Below, piece after piece: positions 12,621 to 24,402 of a stretch of 64,000 bases of DNA (positions are counted from its first letter, which is position 1; each line of letters starts with the position of its first letter). This DNA comes from Coriolopsis trogii (lineage: Eukaryota; Basidiomycota; Agaricomycetes; Polyporales; Polyporaceae): NCBI GenBank assembly GCA_020543525.1, contig JAHYIO010000009.1, positions 424,943 to 488,942 of the forward strand, written 5' to 3'. The position numbers and the translations under genes were made by a program. The notes under the pieces are model-generated. The model saw only the letters and a list, made by a program, of their open reading frames with translations. It was not told the origin of the DNA and searched no databases.

Positions 12621-13372
12621 AACGATCTCTCCGTTCTGGCGTTTGTGAGTGGGCTCGTAGGGACGTGTGATATACCTTGCGGGTCGCTTTCCTCTTGGTG
12701 CTCTGTGCGCGTTGGTGGTCGGCGGATCTGGACACGGGTGGATGTACGCGCTCTGGTGACTTTATGCTATTTAATGGTGCTCACGACGACGACGACGACG
12801 TACGACGAGCGGCGTATAATGTACCATAGACCTGGTCATGGCATGGATACGTTGTAGGATACGAACTCTCTCTGACGGTATTCGCTTTTGGTTTCTCCCG
12901 GTCTTCCTACTTCTCCTCGTAATCGTTGACTCTTGCGGGTTAGACACTGAATGGAATGACAACGGACATGCGCGCGGGAGGTTTGTTTGTCTGCTCGCAG
13001 TCGTGCCCAACTAGTAAGTACTGTCTGCGGTGTGGACCATCCACAGCGGCATCGTCCGGGAGGCTAGCTACGCCGAAGTGGTACATACACTCTGTTCTCT
13101 CACCACGACCTTTTTGCAATGTGCATCCCGGCTTCAGATGCCCCAAGTAGTGAGGATATCTGGGATGAGCTGCATGCGATACCTTCAAGTCCGAAGCTCG
13201 CCCCACTGCGCCTGCCCGCTTGTCGTCCAACTGTACAGCCATCAAGTTATCATCAACCTAGTCATATCAGTCGTACGTACGTGTGGTACGGCCCCGATGC
13301 CATTATCCCCACGCTCCCGCCCCAAGACACCGACCGCGCAGAGGCAGAGAGGGTGCTTGCTCCTGAACACCC
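12621..13372. other. Intergenic, nothing recognised
   Basis: 750 bp between the UNC93-like gene and an F-box gene. It contains a short (ACG)n-like run near 12781-12805. No gene or RNA was recognised. Confidence 0.5.
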
Positions 13373-15375
13373 ATGGCGCCCCAAACGCGTCCCCCCCACC
13401 CCCGCACCCGTCCGCCCGGGTCTGCAAAGGGCGCAGGCTCGAAAGGAGGCCCCGGCGCACGCAAGGGACTCGGAGGCGTCCTCCACCCCGTCGACACGGA
13501 CCCATCCGCGTACGACCGCACGGACCCGTTCACGGCGCTCAACGTGCTCCGGAGGCTGCTCTCCGCGCTGCCCTCGCGCGCGGGCGGGTGCGCGTACAGG
13601 CTGCGGGCGGACGAGCACGCGCTCGCGCTGCATTTGCTCGCGGTCGTGGAGCCGTTCGTGGGGCTCGCGCCGTGCGCGTCGCGCCGGGTGCTGGCGCGGC
13701 TGCCGACGGAGGTCCTGGACGCGATCGCGGGGTGCGTGGACGGGCGGCGGGACTTGCTCGCGCTGGGGATGGCGTGCAGGCGGACGTGTGCGGTCGTGTT
13801 CCCGAGGCATTGGGAGTATCGGGTGATCAGGTGCAAGGCGAGCGCGGTGGGCGTGTGGAACCATCTCGTCGTGCATCGTGGGCTGGCGCGGAACGTGCGC
13901 ATGCTGGAGATCTTGGACGAGAGGGCGGGCGAGGGGGAGCGGAGCGTGCCGGGGGATGTGGGCGTGCTGGGGACGGATACGGATCTGGAGTCGACGGACG
14001 ACGAGCTCGGCTTGGACGAGAAGCAGTCGAGGTATCTCGTCGCGGCGCTGGGGAGGATGTCCGCGCTGCAGTCGTTCAAGTGGTCGTGCAATCACTCGCT
14101 CGTCTCGTTCGAGTCCGTCTGGCCCGCGCTCGTCAAGCTCCAGACGTTGCGGGAGGTCGAGGTCAACGACAACCTCATCTTCCAGCGCGCACCGGTCGAG
14201 GAAGACGAGGAGGGAGATGGCCAGAAAGCGCCAGGCCGTAGGCGGGAGGTCGTCGTACGTTCCCCGTATGCTCGTCGTTCACTCGTAGCTCATTGACCCG
14301 AATGACTGCCAGCTACACGGGCTGAAGAAGATCGGCGTGCACAGCGCGAAAAGCACATTCGGCGCGTGCAAGACCCCCGACCTCTCCCGGATCTCCTCGA
14401 TGCTGCACAAGTGCCCCAACCTCGAGAGCCTCGACATCTCCTACGTCCCCCGCCGCTCGCCCGGATTCTTCAACCCAGCCGCGGACGACTTCCTCCTATG
14501 CGGCCGCTGGGCCTCCCTCCGCGCGCTCACGCTCACGCACCTCTGGTGCACCCCGCACGGCGGCCTCGACGCCGTCGCGTCCTTCCTAGCCGCGCACACC
14601 GCCCTCGAGGTCCTCCATCTCGACGTCGCGTTCGGCACGACCGGGTACGAGGCCACCCTACGCAGCGGGTTCACGTTCCCGCCGAACTGCCTCCCTCGTC
14701 TGCGCGAGCTCAAGGCGAGCCGGGAAGTCGCTGGCGCGCTCCTCGCGTGCCCGTGCGAGGGCACGCCGCGGCCGCTCGAGACACTCAAGGGCGTCCGGCT
14801 GAGCGGGTCGGCGCGCGACCGTGCGTTTTTGGAGTGCTTGAAGGCGTTTGGGGGGATGGGCGTGAGGAGGCTCGAGCTCGCTGGGTGGACCGAGATGGAG
14901 GATGTGAGACGGCTCGCGGAGTGCGTCCCGAGCCTCGTCTGGCTCGACCTCGGCAAGAGAGGGGCAGCTGGACCGTCAAGCAAGCTCGCCGCGGCCGCGA
15001 ACGTTGTACCCAACTTTGTGCGTGTCTCTATTGACGTGTTTCTTCTCGGCCTTCTCTCTGAAACACGGGCGCGGGGCCCTCTCGCAGACGGAATGGGGAG
15101 ACATCCTCGCGCAGATGCCCGAGCTGACGACCCTCCATGGGATCCGCTTCTTCTACGAGGTCGCGTGCACGGACAGCAGCGCTCCTGCTGCGGCACACCT
15201 CTCGCTCTCTGACCGGAGCCGGGTGCGCAAGAACGAAGAGGTCGCGTCGGTGCTGGCGTGGAAGTGCCCGAAGCTGCGTCGGCTCGACCACTGGGACGAC
15301 GCGTCTGGAAGGATCATCGTGCTCGTCAGGGATGCGGAACGGGTCAGGTATGAAGTTAGGAGGGTCAAGACGTAG
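13373..15375 (+). CDS. F-box protein with leucine-rich C-terminal region
   Basis: Probable substrate adaptor of an SCF ubiquitin ligase; target unknown. Three exons, 13373-14254, 14313-15017 and 15088-15375, give 624 residues, with all junctions in phase 0. The F-box is at about residues 108-150 (LPTEVLDAIAGCVDGRRDLL, then CRRTC and HWEYRVIRC). Leucine-rich repeat-like elements follow, for example LHKCPNLESLDIS, WASLRALTLTHLW and LPRLRELKAS. The N-terminus (MAPQTRPPHPRTRPP) is basic, Pro-rich and likely disordered. F-box/LRR genes are strongly expanded in Agaricomycetes, so orthology cannot be assigned. Confidence 0.8.
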
Positions 15376-15722
15376 TCGACGGCAACATGGGGAAGTCAAG
15401 GTCAAGAACATGTATTCGGGCTCTACGGACGCGGACATTGTATGCCAACACCTATGTATGTATCTCTCACACCGACTCAACAAAGTGTCGATATCTGTGC
15501 ACGATGGTTTGAATGCGCGCAAGACCTGGTCCGTACAGCGTGCTCCTGTCAGAGTCCCACTCCACTATACATTACCTCCACCTTTGACTGTGTTGTGAGA
15601 ATGCTTCGTAAGCTCGTCGATGGCACCATCTTGCGCACTCTCCCAACCTTATCGTCATTGTCTATATATTTGTGACCCTGGTCGTGCATTCTTGCAGACA
15701 ACCCATAGCGAGAGCTCTCACC

Positions 15723-16687
15723 ATGCCGGAGAAGATTACTCTCTACACCGCCAAGGCAACTTGAAGTCCTCTTTGTCTAATCTCAGCACTGACGTACTGA
15801 TTACTAGTTTCTTAGACGTGCCCATACGCCCACAGAGTACGTTGGGAACGCCATGGCTATGCATTGAGCGTCCGACTATTGACCACATCGTTGACTTCCT
15901 GCGGCGCAGGCGGAGATTGCGCTCGCGGAAGCCAAGGTCCCGTTCACTAGGTACGAGATCGACCTCCAGAACAAGCCCGAGTGGTACGCCCCAAAAGTAA
16001 ACCCAGCAAGCAAGGTGCGAGAGACTCACTCAGCAGAGAATTCATCACAGTGTGACATACGCACACCTCCTCCCCCCCTAGGTGCCCGCGATCGCCTACG
16101 GTGGTCCGGACGTGCCCCCGGACGAGCCCTCGCCAGAGTCGATCAAGCTCGCCGAGTCCCTCGTCCTCGTCGAGTTCATCGGCGACCTCTTCCCCCAGTC
16201 CGGGCTCATCCCCTCCGACCCCGTGAAGCGCGCCCAGGCCCGGTTCTTCGTCGAGGGCGTGCAGAGCAAGCTCGTGCCCGCCTGGCACGCGTTCCTCCAG
16301 GGCAAGGCGCCCGCGGAGGACCTGTACAAGGCCGTCGAGTACCTCCAGGCGCTCTTGCCGCCCGAGCCCGAGGGAGGGTTTGCGGTGGGCGGGTACTCGG
16401 TCGCGGACGTGGCTGTGACGCCGTTCTTGGCGAGGATCAAGGTCGCGCTTGGGAACGAGCTTGGGGCGTACCCCGAGGGCGAGGGCGCGAAGGTGTGGGC
16501 GGTGTTGAATGGGGAAGGGGGCAGGTTCGCGCGGTTCGCGAGGTACTATGCGGACGTGCTCGCGAGGGAGAGTTTCAGGGCGACGTTTGATGAGGTGTGT
16601 CTTGTTTGCCAGTGGTCGGGACTTGGGTCGAGCTGCTGACGAGGCCGGGGGTTGGGTGAACGCTAGGCATACGTCACTGAACGGTGA
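15723..16687 (+). CDS. Glutathione S-transferase, omega-like
   Basis: Cytosolic thioltransferase or GST-type enzyme. The model has five exons: 15723-15755, 15816-15836, 15910-16014, 16082-16594 and 16667-16687, for 230 residues. The thioredoxin fold starts MPEKITLYTAKTCPYAHR, and the CPYAHR motif (Cys about residue 13) is the omega-type active site. NPASKVPAI carries the conserved cis-Pro and glutathione-binding turn. The all-alpha domain continues to EAYVTER. The first intron must start with GC (AAG|GCAACT), because no GT donor is available before an in-frame TGA; it ends in TTAG. Exon 2 is only 21 nt. If the last exon is wrong, the frame instead stops at about 16639. Confidence 0.85.
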
Positions 16688-16884
16688 AAGATACGACTCG
16701 GCAACTTGCGCAGTCAGAAATGACTATTGCATACGAGACTGTAGGAGTATATGGGGATGCCGCATGCGAGAGCACGAGATATCGGAGAATGAGGCTCCAG
16801 GTGTTCACAGATCTACAGACAACAGTGTATTTGTAATTGTAGTACTGACAGGTACAACTCCAGTCAATCCTGGGGAGGGAGATG

Positions 16885-17590
16885 TCAGGCAGTGTCTGCT
16901 ACAGAGATGTCAATCGGACGTACCGAGCAAGTGGCAATGCACTTGTATGAGGAGAGCGAGTCCTCCCACGGATTACCATTCGTGCTCTCCATCCCGCCAT
17001 CTGCACGTCCGGGGTAGCGCAGAGTCCACGAGTCACCGACGCAGTTGGGCTTGCTGTTGTTGCCGACATCAATGACACAGAACGTCAGCTCGGACATATG
17101 CAGGAGGCGGTGACAGACATACTCGAAGACTAAGGGTCCCAGGTCGATACGCGATACGCAGATTGTCAGTACTGTGGATAGCTGAGATCAAGGGACAATG
17201 CTCACGATAGCATTCCGCGCAGTTGTCCTCATCAGGCCCGAAGCTGGACATGGACCGATCGAACTGTGGCGAGAAGTGGACGCAGGTGCCTGACGTCACA
17301 ATATCGTGCATACACTGTCCTTCCCAGTCCCGGTCTGTGCAGTAGAAGGCGCCAACGCAGGAGCCATCATCGCGCTCCTATCATATAAATGATTGATTGT
17401 GAGAGAGCATGCTACGAAGTGAACGTACATTCAACTGCCAGTGGTGCGTATTGGCCAGGACGCGTTCGTGGCGAGAGTCGATGTATGGATTGGTCCCATT
17501 CGATGACAGCAGGGTAGAGCAGATCAGAAGGAGGAGAATCGCAAGAATAGCAAAGGAAAGCGTAGAGGGGGTGGGTCTCCGTAGCGACAT
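16885..17590 (-). CDS. CRP-A: small secreted cysteine-rich protein
   Basis: One of three paralogues here; function unknown, extracellular by inference. Exons (minus strand): 17590-17429, 17377-17206, a 7-nt microexon 17129-17123 (TCTTCGA), and 17053-16885, giving 169 residues. Exon 1 has a long hydrophobic segment (LSFAILAILLLLICSTLL) that acts as a signal peptide or anchor. The core has CTDRDWEGQC, then Cys after nine residues, MSSFGPD and CAEC. The last exon has CVGDSWTLRYPGRADGG and YKCIATC. Spacing matches CRP-B and CRP-C. The W-x-G-x-C and S-S-F-G-P pattern recalls a beta/gamma-crystallin-like sandwich, but that is speculation. Most diverged of the three. Confidence 0.7.
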
Positions 17591-18779
17591 TCTAAAAGTA
17601 TACGGAGGAACTAGAAAGGAAGACGTAGAGGTCCTCGAGTATTAATGCATTCGGTCAGTGCGGGCCCATTACTTGTCGCGCTCTCAAGTGCAGCGTGCTC
17701 TCTTCTCAAAATTGCAAAGAGGCATGATAAAAGGCTGGCAAACAACCCGTAGGGAGGGTGAATATCAGGGTAACAATCCAGAGAAAAGGAGCTACAACTC
17801 ACAATAAGCGATAGAATGTTTCGCCGCCAGATAGCATAGTCACTACTACACCTCCATATCCAACTCCAGTTGGTAAGACGACAGTGCTTGTTTGCGTTCT
17901 AGATTGAGGAGATGCCAGTGCGTTGAGTGCCTAGCCAGGGCGATTTGACTACGCACCAGATGGGTTTACCGTTGCGAAACAATAACTCAGAGGACGGTTG
18001 TAAGGCGTGCTCTTAGTGTACAAGCTCACACACCAGTATAGATACCATATGTCGGCGACCGTGGTATAATCTTGGCTGGTTACTAGTAAAGCTGCACATG
18101 AGAACACTTTGACTGCAGAGATGAGAGTTGCGCAGAGGCGCCGTACGACGCGTCTGCTTGCACGTGACCGTGTAAGACGCGTCAACAAACGACAACACGA
18201 CCGTATCGAAAGTCCGTTTCACGAAACACTCTAGATCTGAATCCTCTCGACTTGCTCTGGTAACTTGGATTCCATGCACCCCGCTTTCTGGCACAATTCT
18301 TGCAACTATGTCTCACGAACTTTGGGAGCCAATTCTCCGGAAAGTGGCATAAGCTCGCCGCTTGTGTTATCATTGGATTCTCGACTTCGCCGTTCAAGAT
18401 GATATTCGTGTGTGGCATCGTTTACGGCTCTCTTGGAAGCCATGTTGATACTTCTATTATTCATTGAAGGTGCGCACAAGTCATAGGACCGCATACTCGC
18501 CGTACGCGGCAGAAGGTTTCCGCATTACCCCTCTCGTCGTGCTGGGTCCGTATGACCTCGGTTCCCCTCCCTGGTAGGTGGACTGCAGCTTTTGGATAGT
18601 CATATGAACACGAGCTCGACATGGCCTGGGTCCGACGTACGGAACAGACGTTCACAGCCAATGGTTGACTCCGAAGGTCTGTCAGAAAATACGCAAACGA
18701 CGTCTGGTCCTATCTACTGCCGCTCGTCGAGAGATCTCTATATCAGTACTGATATCTCACACCGACCACCCGCTCAACG
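17591..18779. other. Intergenic between divergent CRP-A and CRP-B
   Basis: 1.2 kb separating the start codons of CRP-A (minus) and CRP-B (plus). No conserved coding frame was found. A TCTATATCAG element at 18738-18747, about 35-40 nt before the CRP-B ATG, could serve as a TATA region. Base composition is lower in GC than the flanking housekeeping genes. Confidence 0.4.
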
Positions 18780-19451
18780 ATGCTACTCCTCCTTGCGCTC
18801 GCATACGCCGTCCTCGTTGTCTCCATCATCGCCGCATCTCCAGTCACTCCCGTCAATGAGTTCGTCTGGGAATCATCGCATGGCGAGCTCATGAACGGCT
18901 GGAGTCCTCCAAAGGTTCGCTGCATGACATTTTAGATGTAATTCACTCGACATGGGCTCATCAAATGATACACAGAGACCAGACATCAGCATCGTTCACC
19001 TCTGTACGGGCACTAATTGGACCGGACTCTGTGCATACGCCGTGCACGAGCTAGGGGATTGTACCGTACTCGAACCGCCGTTCGAGAGGAACATTGGGAG
19101 CTTCAGTCCCAATCCGTGCAGTCTCTGCTTTGGTACGTCTCGCTTGCTTTCGTGCCTGTGCTGCGTGACGAAGAGCTCTGTTGTGATGGCTCTCCGTAGC
19201 ATACGAGTGAGTGCCGAACTTCTCACGCGTCGGTCGTTGGTGTGCCACTCGCTTACCATCGCCGCACAAGAACCCACCGTTGTCAGTTCGGTAGAGGCAT
19301 ATTCTGGATGTTCGTAGCTCCAGGGAATGCTACCGGGGGCGTCGGGGTGCCCAACAGCGTTTGGCAGCATCGCATACGGTCGTTCAACTGCTGGCGTTCT
19401 CCGGATTGTGAGCCTAGTGGGATATCTTTCTCAGCGGAGATGGGTGAGTAA
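18780..19451 (+). CDS. CRP-B: small secreted cysteine-rich protein
   Basis: Paralogue of CRP-A and CRP-C; function unknown. Exons: 18780-18914, 18976-19132, a 7-nt microexon 19200-19206 (CATACGA), and 19271-19451, for 159 residues. The signal peptide is MLLLLALAYAVLVVSIIAA. The core exon carries CTGTNWTGLC, the next Cys after nine residues, NIGSFSPNPCSLCF. The microexon supplies A-Y-E across the F-A-Y junction. The final exon reads IFWMFVAPGNATGG and then NCWRSPDC, closely matching CRP-C, but continues about 13 residues past the last Cys to TAA at 19449-19451. A GTGAGT sits just before that stop, so an alternative terminal splice is possible. Confidence 0.75.
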
Positions 19452-19945
19452 TGTATGTGATTGTGTACGAGCGGAATATTTTTACAGATACGCTATAGTG
19501 AAGCCAGACGACGATCATGGGCAGAAGTGAAGGCGAGGGGAGACAATCAACTACTATATTGTTCGCGTCTGCAACGACCGAGGAACAGTCCTCCTGCGTG
19601 TTTGCCTCGAGTGATACACACCATGCACGATGCCCTCTCAGCCGAATGTGATGCCCGAAATCATACACCCCGTCTTCCGAGTACATCCATTTTGACTATG
19701 GTGTTGTTCCTTACTGTACAATACAGGTCTTCTGAACTACTATGGGCAGGGATCTTCCGCACATCTCTACATGGACGCTACCCTTCCACCCTTTCCGTTC
19801 ACGACCCCCTCGACCGCGTGTTCGGGTCCCGGCAGAGCCCGATACACAATGCTCTGCGAGGCAACCCTCGACTACACCGTCTGCGCAACCCAGTTGTTCG
19901 TTGCCGGCATGCCATACCGAACCGTACGCGTCGAAATGTTGATCA
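19452..19945. other. Interval with an unexplained open frame
   Basis: Between CRP-B and the end of SDR1. A plus-strand frame near 19730-19960 reads smoothly (YYGQGSSAHLYMDA, then a Cys-containing stretch) behind a plausible TACAG acceptor. It would run antisense into the last SDR1 exon and matches nothing I recognise. It may be an exon remnant or chance. Confidence 0.2.
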
Positions 19946-21345
19946 TTACCACGCATGGTGACCCCCGCTCACGAGAATGCTATGTAATGCAGGTCGTCAG
20001 TAAGAGCGCTATTGGCGCATACTATCGAGCGGATGGACGTACTCGCTGCCCGTGCAGAACGAGCTTGCGTCGCTCGCTAGCCACACGAGGGCACCCCGGA
20101 GCTCGTCCGGCCTTCCGATCCTCCCCAGCGGGTTTTGGCTCGCCCACTTCTCGAGCAGGTCCGGTCGCTTCGCGAGGAACTGCCCGGTCATGCTGCATCG
20201 CCGCGTGCCGTGCGTGTAAGTGACACACATCGTGCTGATGCTAACAGCGGTGAGCCTGAAGGTACGCGCACCTAGTGTTGATATAGCCAGGGCTGATCGT
20301 GTTCACTCTGATGTTCTTCGAGCCAAGCTCGCAAGCCATGCTCCGCGCCATCTGGAGGACAGCCGACTTGGAGGTGTTGTAAGACACCCAGGGATGTCCC
20401 TGGAGACAGTGTTATGAGAGCGCGAAGAGGAAGAAGGTCGGAGGGGACGCACCTGGTTTGCGCCGCTGCCGCTGATACTGCCGATCATGATGATGCTCCC
20501 GCCCTTCCCGAACCTGTCCATCTGCTGACCCGCCGCTTGGGCGGTGAAGAGCACCCCGTTCACGTTCACGGCCATAACCTGCGCGGTGGGGAAAAGGCTC
20601 TACGGCGGTCTCGCGGAACGAGGAACGCGACACCTACCTCCTGGAACTGCTTTGCGGGATAGGTGAGGCAGTTCGCGTCGCCTCTGAGAATCCCCGCTGC
20701 AGCGACACAGACGTCCAGCCTCCCCTCCAAATCGCCAATCGCCTGCCCAAGCTTCCACATCCCGTTCTAAAGCACACATACCCGCGAGCCGTTATCAGCA
20801 CGCACTCGCTCGCGGGTCTAAGACATGGTATGGTGGTCGTGATCAGCTCACCTGGTCCGTGACGTCTGCGGAGACATACTCCATCCGGTGCTCCCCACCT
20901 GTGCCTTCCATCCGCGAGACGTAGTGCCTCACGCGCGCCCACTCCTCCCCCGGCTCCTCAGGGAGGTCGACACAGTAGACTGCGCGCGCGCCCGCCTCGG
21001 CGAGCGCGAGGGCCATTTCGAGCCCGATCCCGCGGTTCGCGCCGGTGACGAGCGCAACGCGGTCGGCGAGCGAGAACTCATGCTCGAATAGCGTCGGCTC
21101 TGCTGCTGTGGGCGGATGTTAGGGATACAAACAGGGGCGGGGGAAGACCCCGACGCGACTGGGAAGAGAGACGCACGCGCCGAGGATGGAGCCTCGAGTG
21201 CCCTCGTTACGCCTACCGGGCCGTAGGAAGGTTGCGCACCCGTCATGCGGCCCAGAGCAGCTGGTTTGGTCACATACGAACGGGCGCGAGCGTACCTCGC
21301 TCCGAGCGTGGGTCCTGCGCGTATAACCGACAGTCTCGACAGCAT
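19946..21345 (-). CDS. SDR1: short-chain dehydrogenase/reductase
   Basis: NAD(P)H-dependent oxidoreductase of the classical SDR family; substrate not predictable, though the layout resembles fungal sorbose/polyol reductases. Seven exons: 21345-21177, 21105-20852, 20766-20638, 20578-20453, 20399-20272, 20192-20043 and 19979-19946, giving 329 residues. The Rossmann motif is TGANRGIG, followed by VYCVDLPEE. The AAAG motif, IMIGSISGSGANQ with the catalytic Ser, and WVSYNTSKSAV with Tyr/Lys are all present. The C-terminus is ILVSGGHHAW. The N-terminus (MLSRLSVIRAGPTLGARYAR) looks like a mitochondrial presequence. Tandem with SDR2, same strand, with the same six intron positions, so a local duplication. 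Confidence 0.9.
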
Positions 21346-21646
21346 GATAGCAAGGTAGATTCTGAGGTGACAGGCTCAAGGGGGGCCCCTGAGCGTAGTA
21401 CTGAAGAGTATCTCGCCCTTAAATACTCAGCAAAAGGAGCATGGGAGCCAAGAGGACTCGCGTGTACACGAGAAGCCGCGAATTACTCCAGATCGTCATA
21501 ATCTACTGTCACGAGTGTGAAGAACGGGATGTCTGGGCTAGAGAGACTTTCACGAGGTTCGTCTATTGCTTCTTACAGGACGAGAAGATGGGACTTCTGA
21601 CCCGCTGCGGGAATGACGCTACACCGTGCGCCACTAGCGTATCTCT

Positions 21647-23007
21647 TCACCAGGCATGATGTCCACCGCTGACAACAATACTGAACGTGGATCAGAAGTG
21701 GTTCGCCACGTTTATAGACTAGACAGAGATCAGAGCACTTACTTGCTTCCTGTACAGAACGAGCTCGCATCACTGGCAAGCCATGCTATCACCCCGCGAA
21801 GCTCATGCGTGCGGCCGATCCTTCCTAGGGGGTTCAATGCCGCCTGCTGCGCCTCCAACTCAGGGAACTCGTCCAGCATTTTGGTCAATCTTGATGCAGC
21901 GACTCTCATAAGCGCAAAGAAAGAAACATATAGCGAATGCACGCACTTCGTCTTGAACCAACCTGGGCAGAGCGTGTTCACTCGGATACCCTTCGAGCCC
22001 AGCTCGCACGCCATACTACGTCCCATCTGTATGACACCCGCCTTCGTAGAGTGGTAGGCTGCATCGCAATAGGTTGGCTGGAATGAAACCGAGGGGTTGA
22101 ATGTATGTCAATGCAGGAAAGACGCAGCGAAGTAGGGATCGTACCTCTAGTGCGACAAGCCCACATACGCTCGAAATCAGTACGATACTACCCCCGTTAT
22201 CGAATCTGACCATCTGGCGACCGGCTGCTTGTGCGGTGAAAAGGACTCCGTTTAGGTTCACATCGACAACCTGTGTATGAACACAATCACTCTCAGGAAC
22301 TCGCGCACATCGCAGTGCACGCGGGACGTCCTCACCTGCTGGAATTGCTTTGCCGGGTATTGGAGAATGGGAGACGCTCCCGCTATCCCGGCAGCCGCAA
22401 CGCACACGTCCATTCGTCCCTCCCTATTGCCGATATCCTCTGCGATCTTCCACATTTGTTCCTGTACATGAAGCAACGTATCAGTGCAGCGCTTCTACCG
22501 AAAGCATGGCAGAGTCTTGCCTGATCGCACACGTTTCCGGACATATACTCGAGTCGTCCCATCCCCATCCGACCGACGTAGTCGCGCACCTTCATCCAGT
22601 CCTGGTCAGGGCGCTCTGGCAGATCGACGCAGTATACGGCGCAGGCCCCTGCTTCAGCGAGTGCCATTGCCATTTCGAGTCCGAGGCCACGGTGACCGCC
22701 AGAGACGAGCGCGACGCGATCAGCGAGGGAGAACTCTTGCGTGAAGAGCGTGGGGTGGGGACCTGCGAGATATTGGAGCTTATTGTCTCATAGGCTGATC
22801 TTTTGAGTTCCAAGGCGACGTACGTGTAGAGCTCAAGGTATCAGCTTGAAGGGCTCTGGCAACGCCAACAGCCCCTGGAGCAGATGTAGAGCTCATCATC
22901 CGGGCCTGAGTATGGCGACTCGGGATTATGGCCGCAAGGGAGGCCTTTGATGTGCGCGCAGTCACATTTGACAGCACACGGATCGGGAACAGCTTGAGGA
23001 AGGCCAT
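21647..23007 (-). CDS. SDR2: short-chain dehydrogenase/reductase, tandem duplicate of SDR1
   Basis: Same family and exon plan as SDR1. Exons: 23007-22824, 22762-22521, 22461-22336, 22270-22145, 22077-21947, 21889-21743 and 21680-21647; again exactly 329 residues. The cofactor loop is SGGHRGLG, altered from the usual TG start. The catalytic Ser lies in VLISSVCGL and Tyr/Lys in AYHSTKAGV. It ends IVVSGGHHAW. The N-terminus is also basic and presequence-like (MAFLKLFPIRVLSN). Its second intron uses a GC donor (CAG|GCAAGA) where SDR1 has GT (CAG|GTGAGC). About 300 bp separates it from SDR1. Probably a functional paralogue with changed specificity (inference). Confidence 0.88.
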
Positions 23008-24402
23008 GACGCTATGCTAGGGGGGTCGCCGGTTGGTACTGGGGTAGGCGTGCGTACCTCCCAAAGAGCTGGGCATGTTATACTGCGTGGACTATCCCAC
23101 GGACACATCTTTCGCATCTGCAAGAAACCCCCAAAAGTAAGTCAACATGATACCGTGGATATGGTCCATGGGTTCTCACCTCTGCAGCGAACAGCGGCGA
23201 CCTGACCGACCGGGCAGAGAAGTGAAGATCCTATGATCAGATAACTTAGAAGCACTCCAACACATGGAGTATGATACTGCCTTGTGCGGAATACCAAAAG
23301 AGGGATCCCTGAGGTCTCACGCGACAAGTAATGTGATGGACGGCGCCGGCTAGGGAATTTGGTACGTCACCGGTGAAAAATGAGAGTATCGCATGCACGT
23401 AACATTGGTAGGCATACCGGCAGCTACAACACCAGATAGTGCGGAATGGAATTTGGGAAGCAATCAGTACCATTCGAAGCGGTAACGTTACGTTCAAGTT
23501 GCCTCTTGACATATCCAGGCGGTAGCGCACCCTGTTGGCGAGTTGGTTGGCTGTGTAGCATGCAGTTTATAGCATACAGTAGGCATGCTCGCGAAGAAGA
23601 ATACTAGTGGTACTCAGGCGAGGGAGCGATGATATGGTAGAGTACAGAGTCGCGAGACACACCGAGACGCGCCTTCTGTTTTTCGGCCCGTACAAATCAC
23701 GTGCTCCAGCTGAAGCAAGCGGCTTTGGTCGTTAAAAACTTGGAAATGGAGTGTTTGAACTTTGCAATTTGAAGTTGTCTAGATCTCCCATCAGCGACGC
23801 CCTAGCTTTTGCTCCCGGGATCATGATCAGTGCAACAGCTACGCCTCTTGGTGATGTCTGAGGACTCCTGGTCACCCTCCAATATGTACCTGACCTCTGC
23901 GCATGCCAGTGATACCCCCACTCCCGATTCGACACAGTACTCGAATCTCAACTAATATTGGAACACACCGCAGTGATCCCAGCCATACCAGTAGCTATGT
24001 ATCTTGTGGCCTTGGGTGTGCATAGGCTTGCCCAGTAGTGTAAGCGTTGTCAGACTTCAAATTGGTGCTATCTGTATACGGTCAGAAGCCAGACTTGATC
24101 ATTTGTCGAGGATTCCAGCAACTTGAACGGTTCCTGACGACAGCACGCGCTACTCCTCCTTTAAACCTACGCTGTGTCTGATCAGGTACCTGGCCGACTC
24201 GCGGACATCACCCATGTTCAACCAACCAAACCCGCTCAGCTTCCGCATGTGCAGGGGAAATGCATCCGGGTAATGGCCAAATTTCGGTAGGTAGGTAAAG
24301 GGTCCGCCAGGCCCGTCATGCTGGTCATATATATGAAGCCTATGTCTTATCGCCGCCCACAGCTCGCCCACTCTTCTCGTCCAGGTGTCGCGAACCGGTA
24401 CT
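23008..24402. other. Intergenic, nothing recognised
   Basis: 1.4 kb between SDR2 and CRP-C. A 94-codon minus-strand frame at 23246-23530 and a 93-codon one at 24150-24431 show no motif or splice partner. Sequence is less GC-rich than the coding regions. Confidence 0.4.
24327..24335 (+). promoter_or_regulatory. TATA-like box of CRP-C
   Basis: TATATATGA about 70 nt upstream of the CRP-C ATG. Position and sequence only. Confidence 0.35.
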
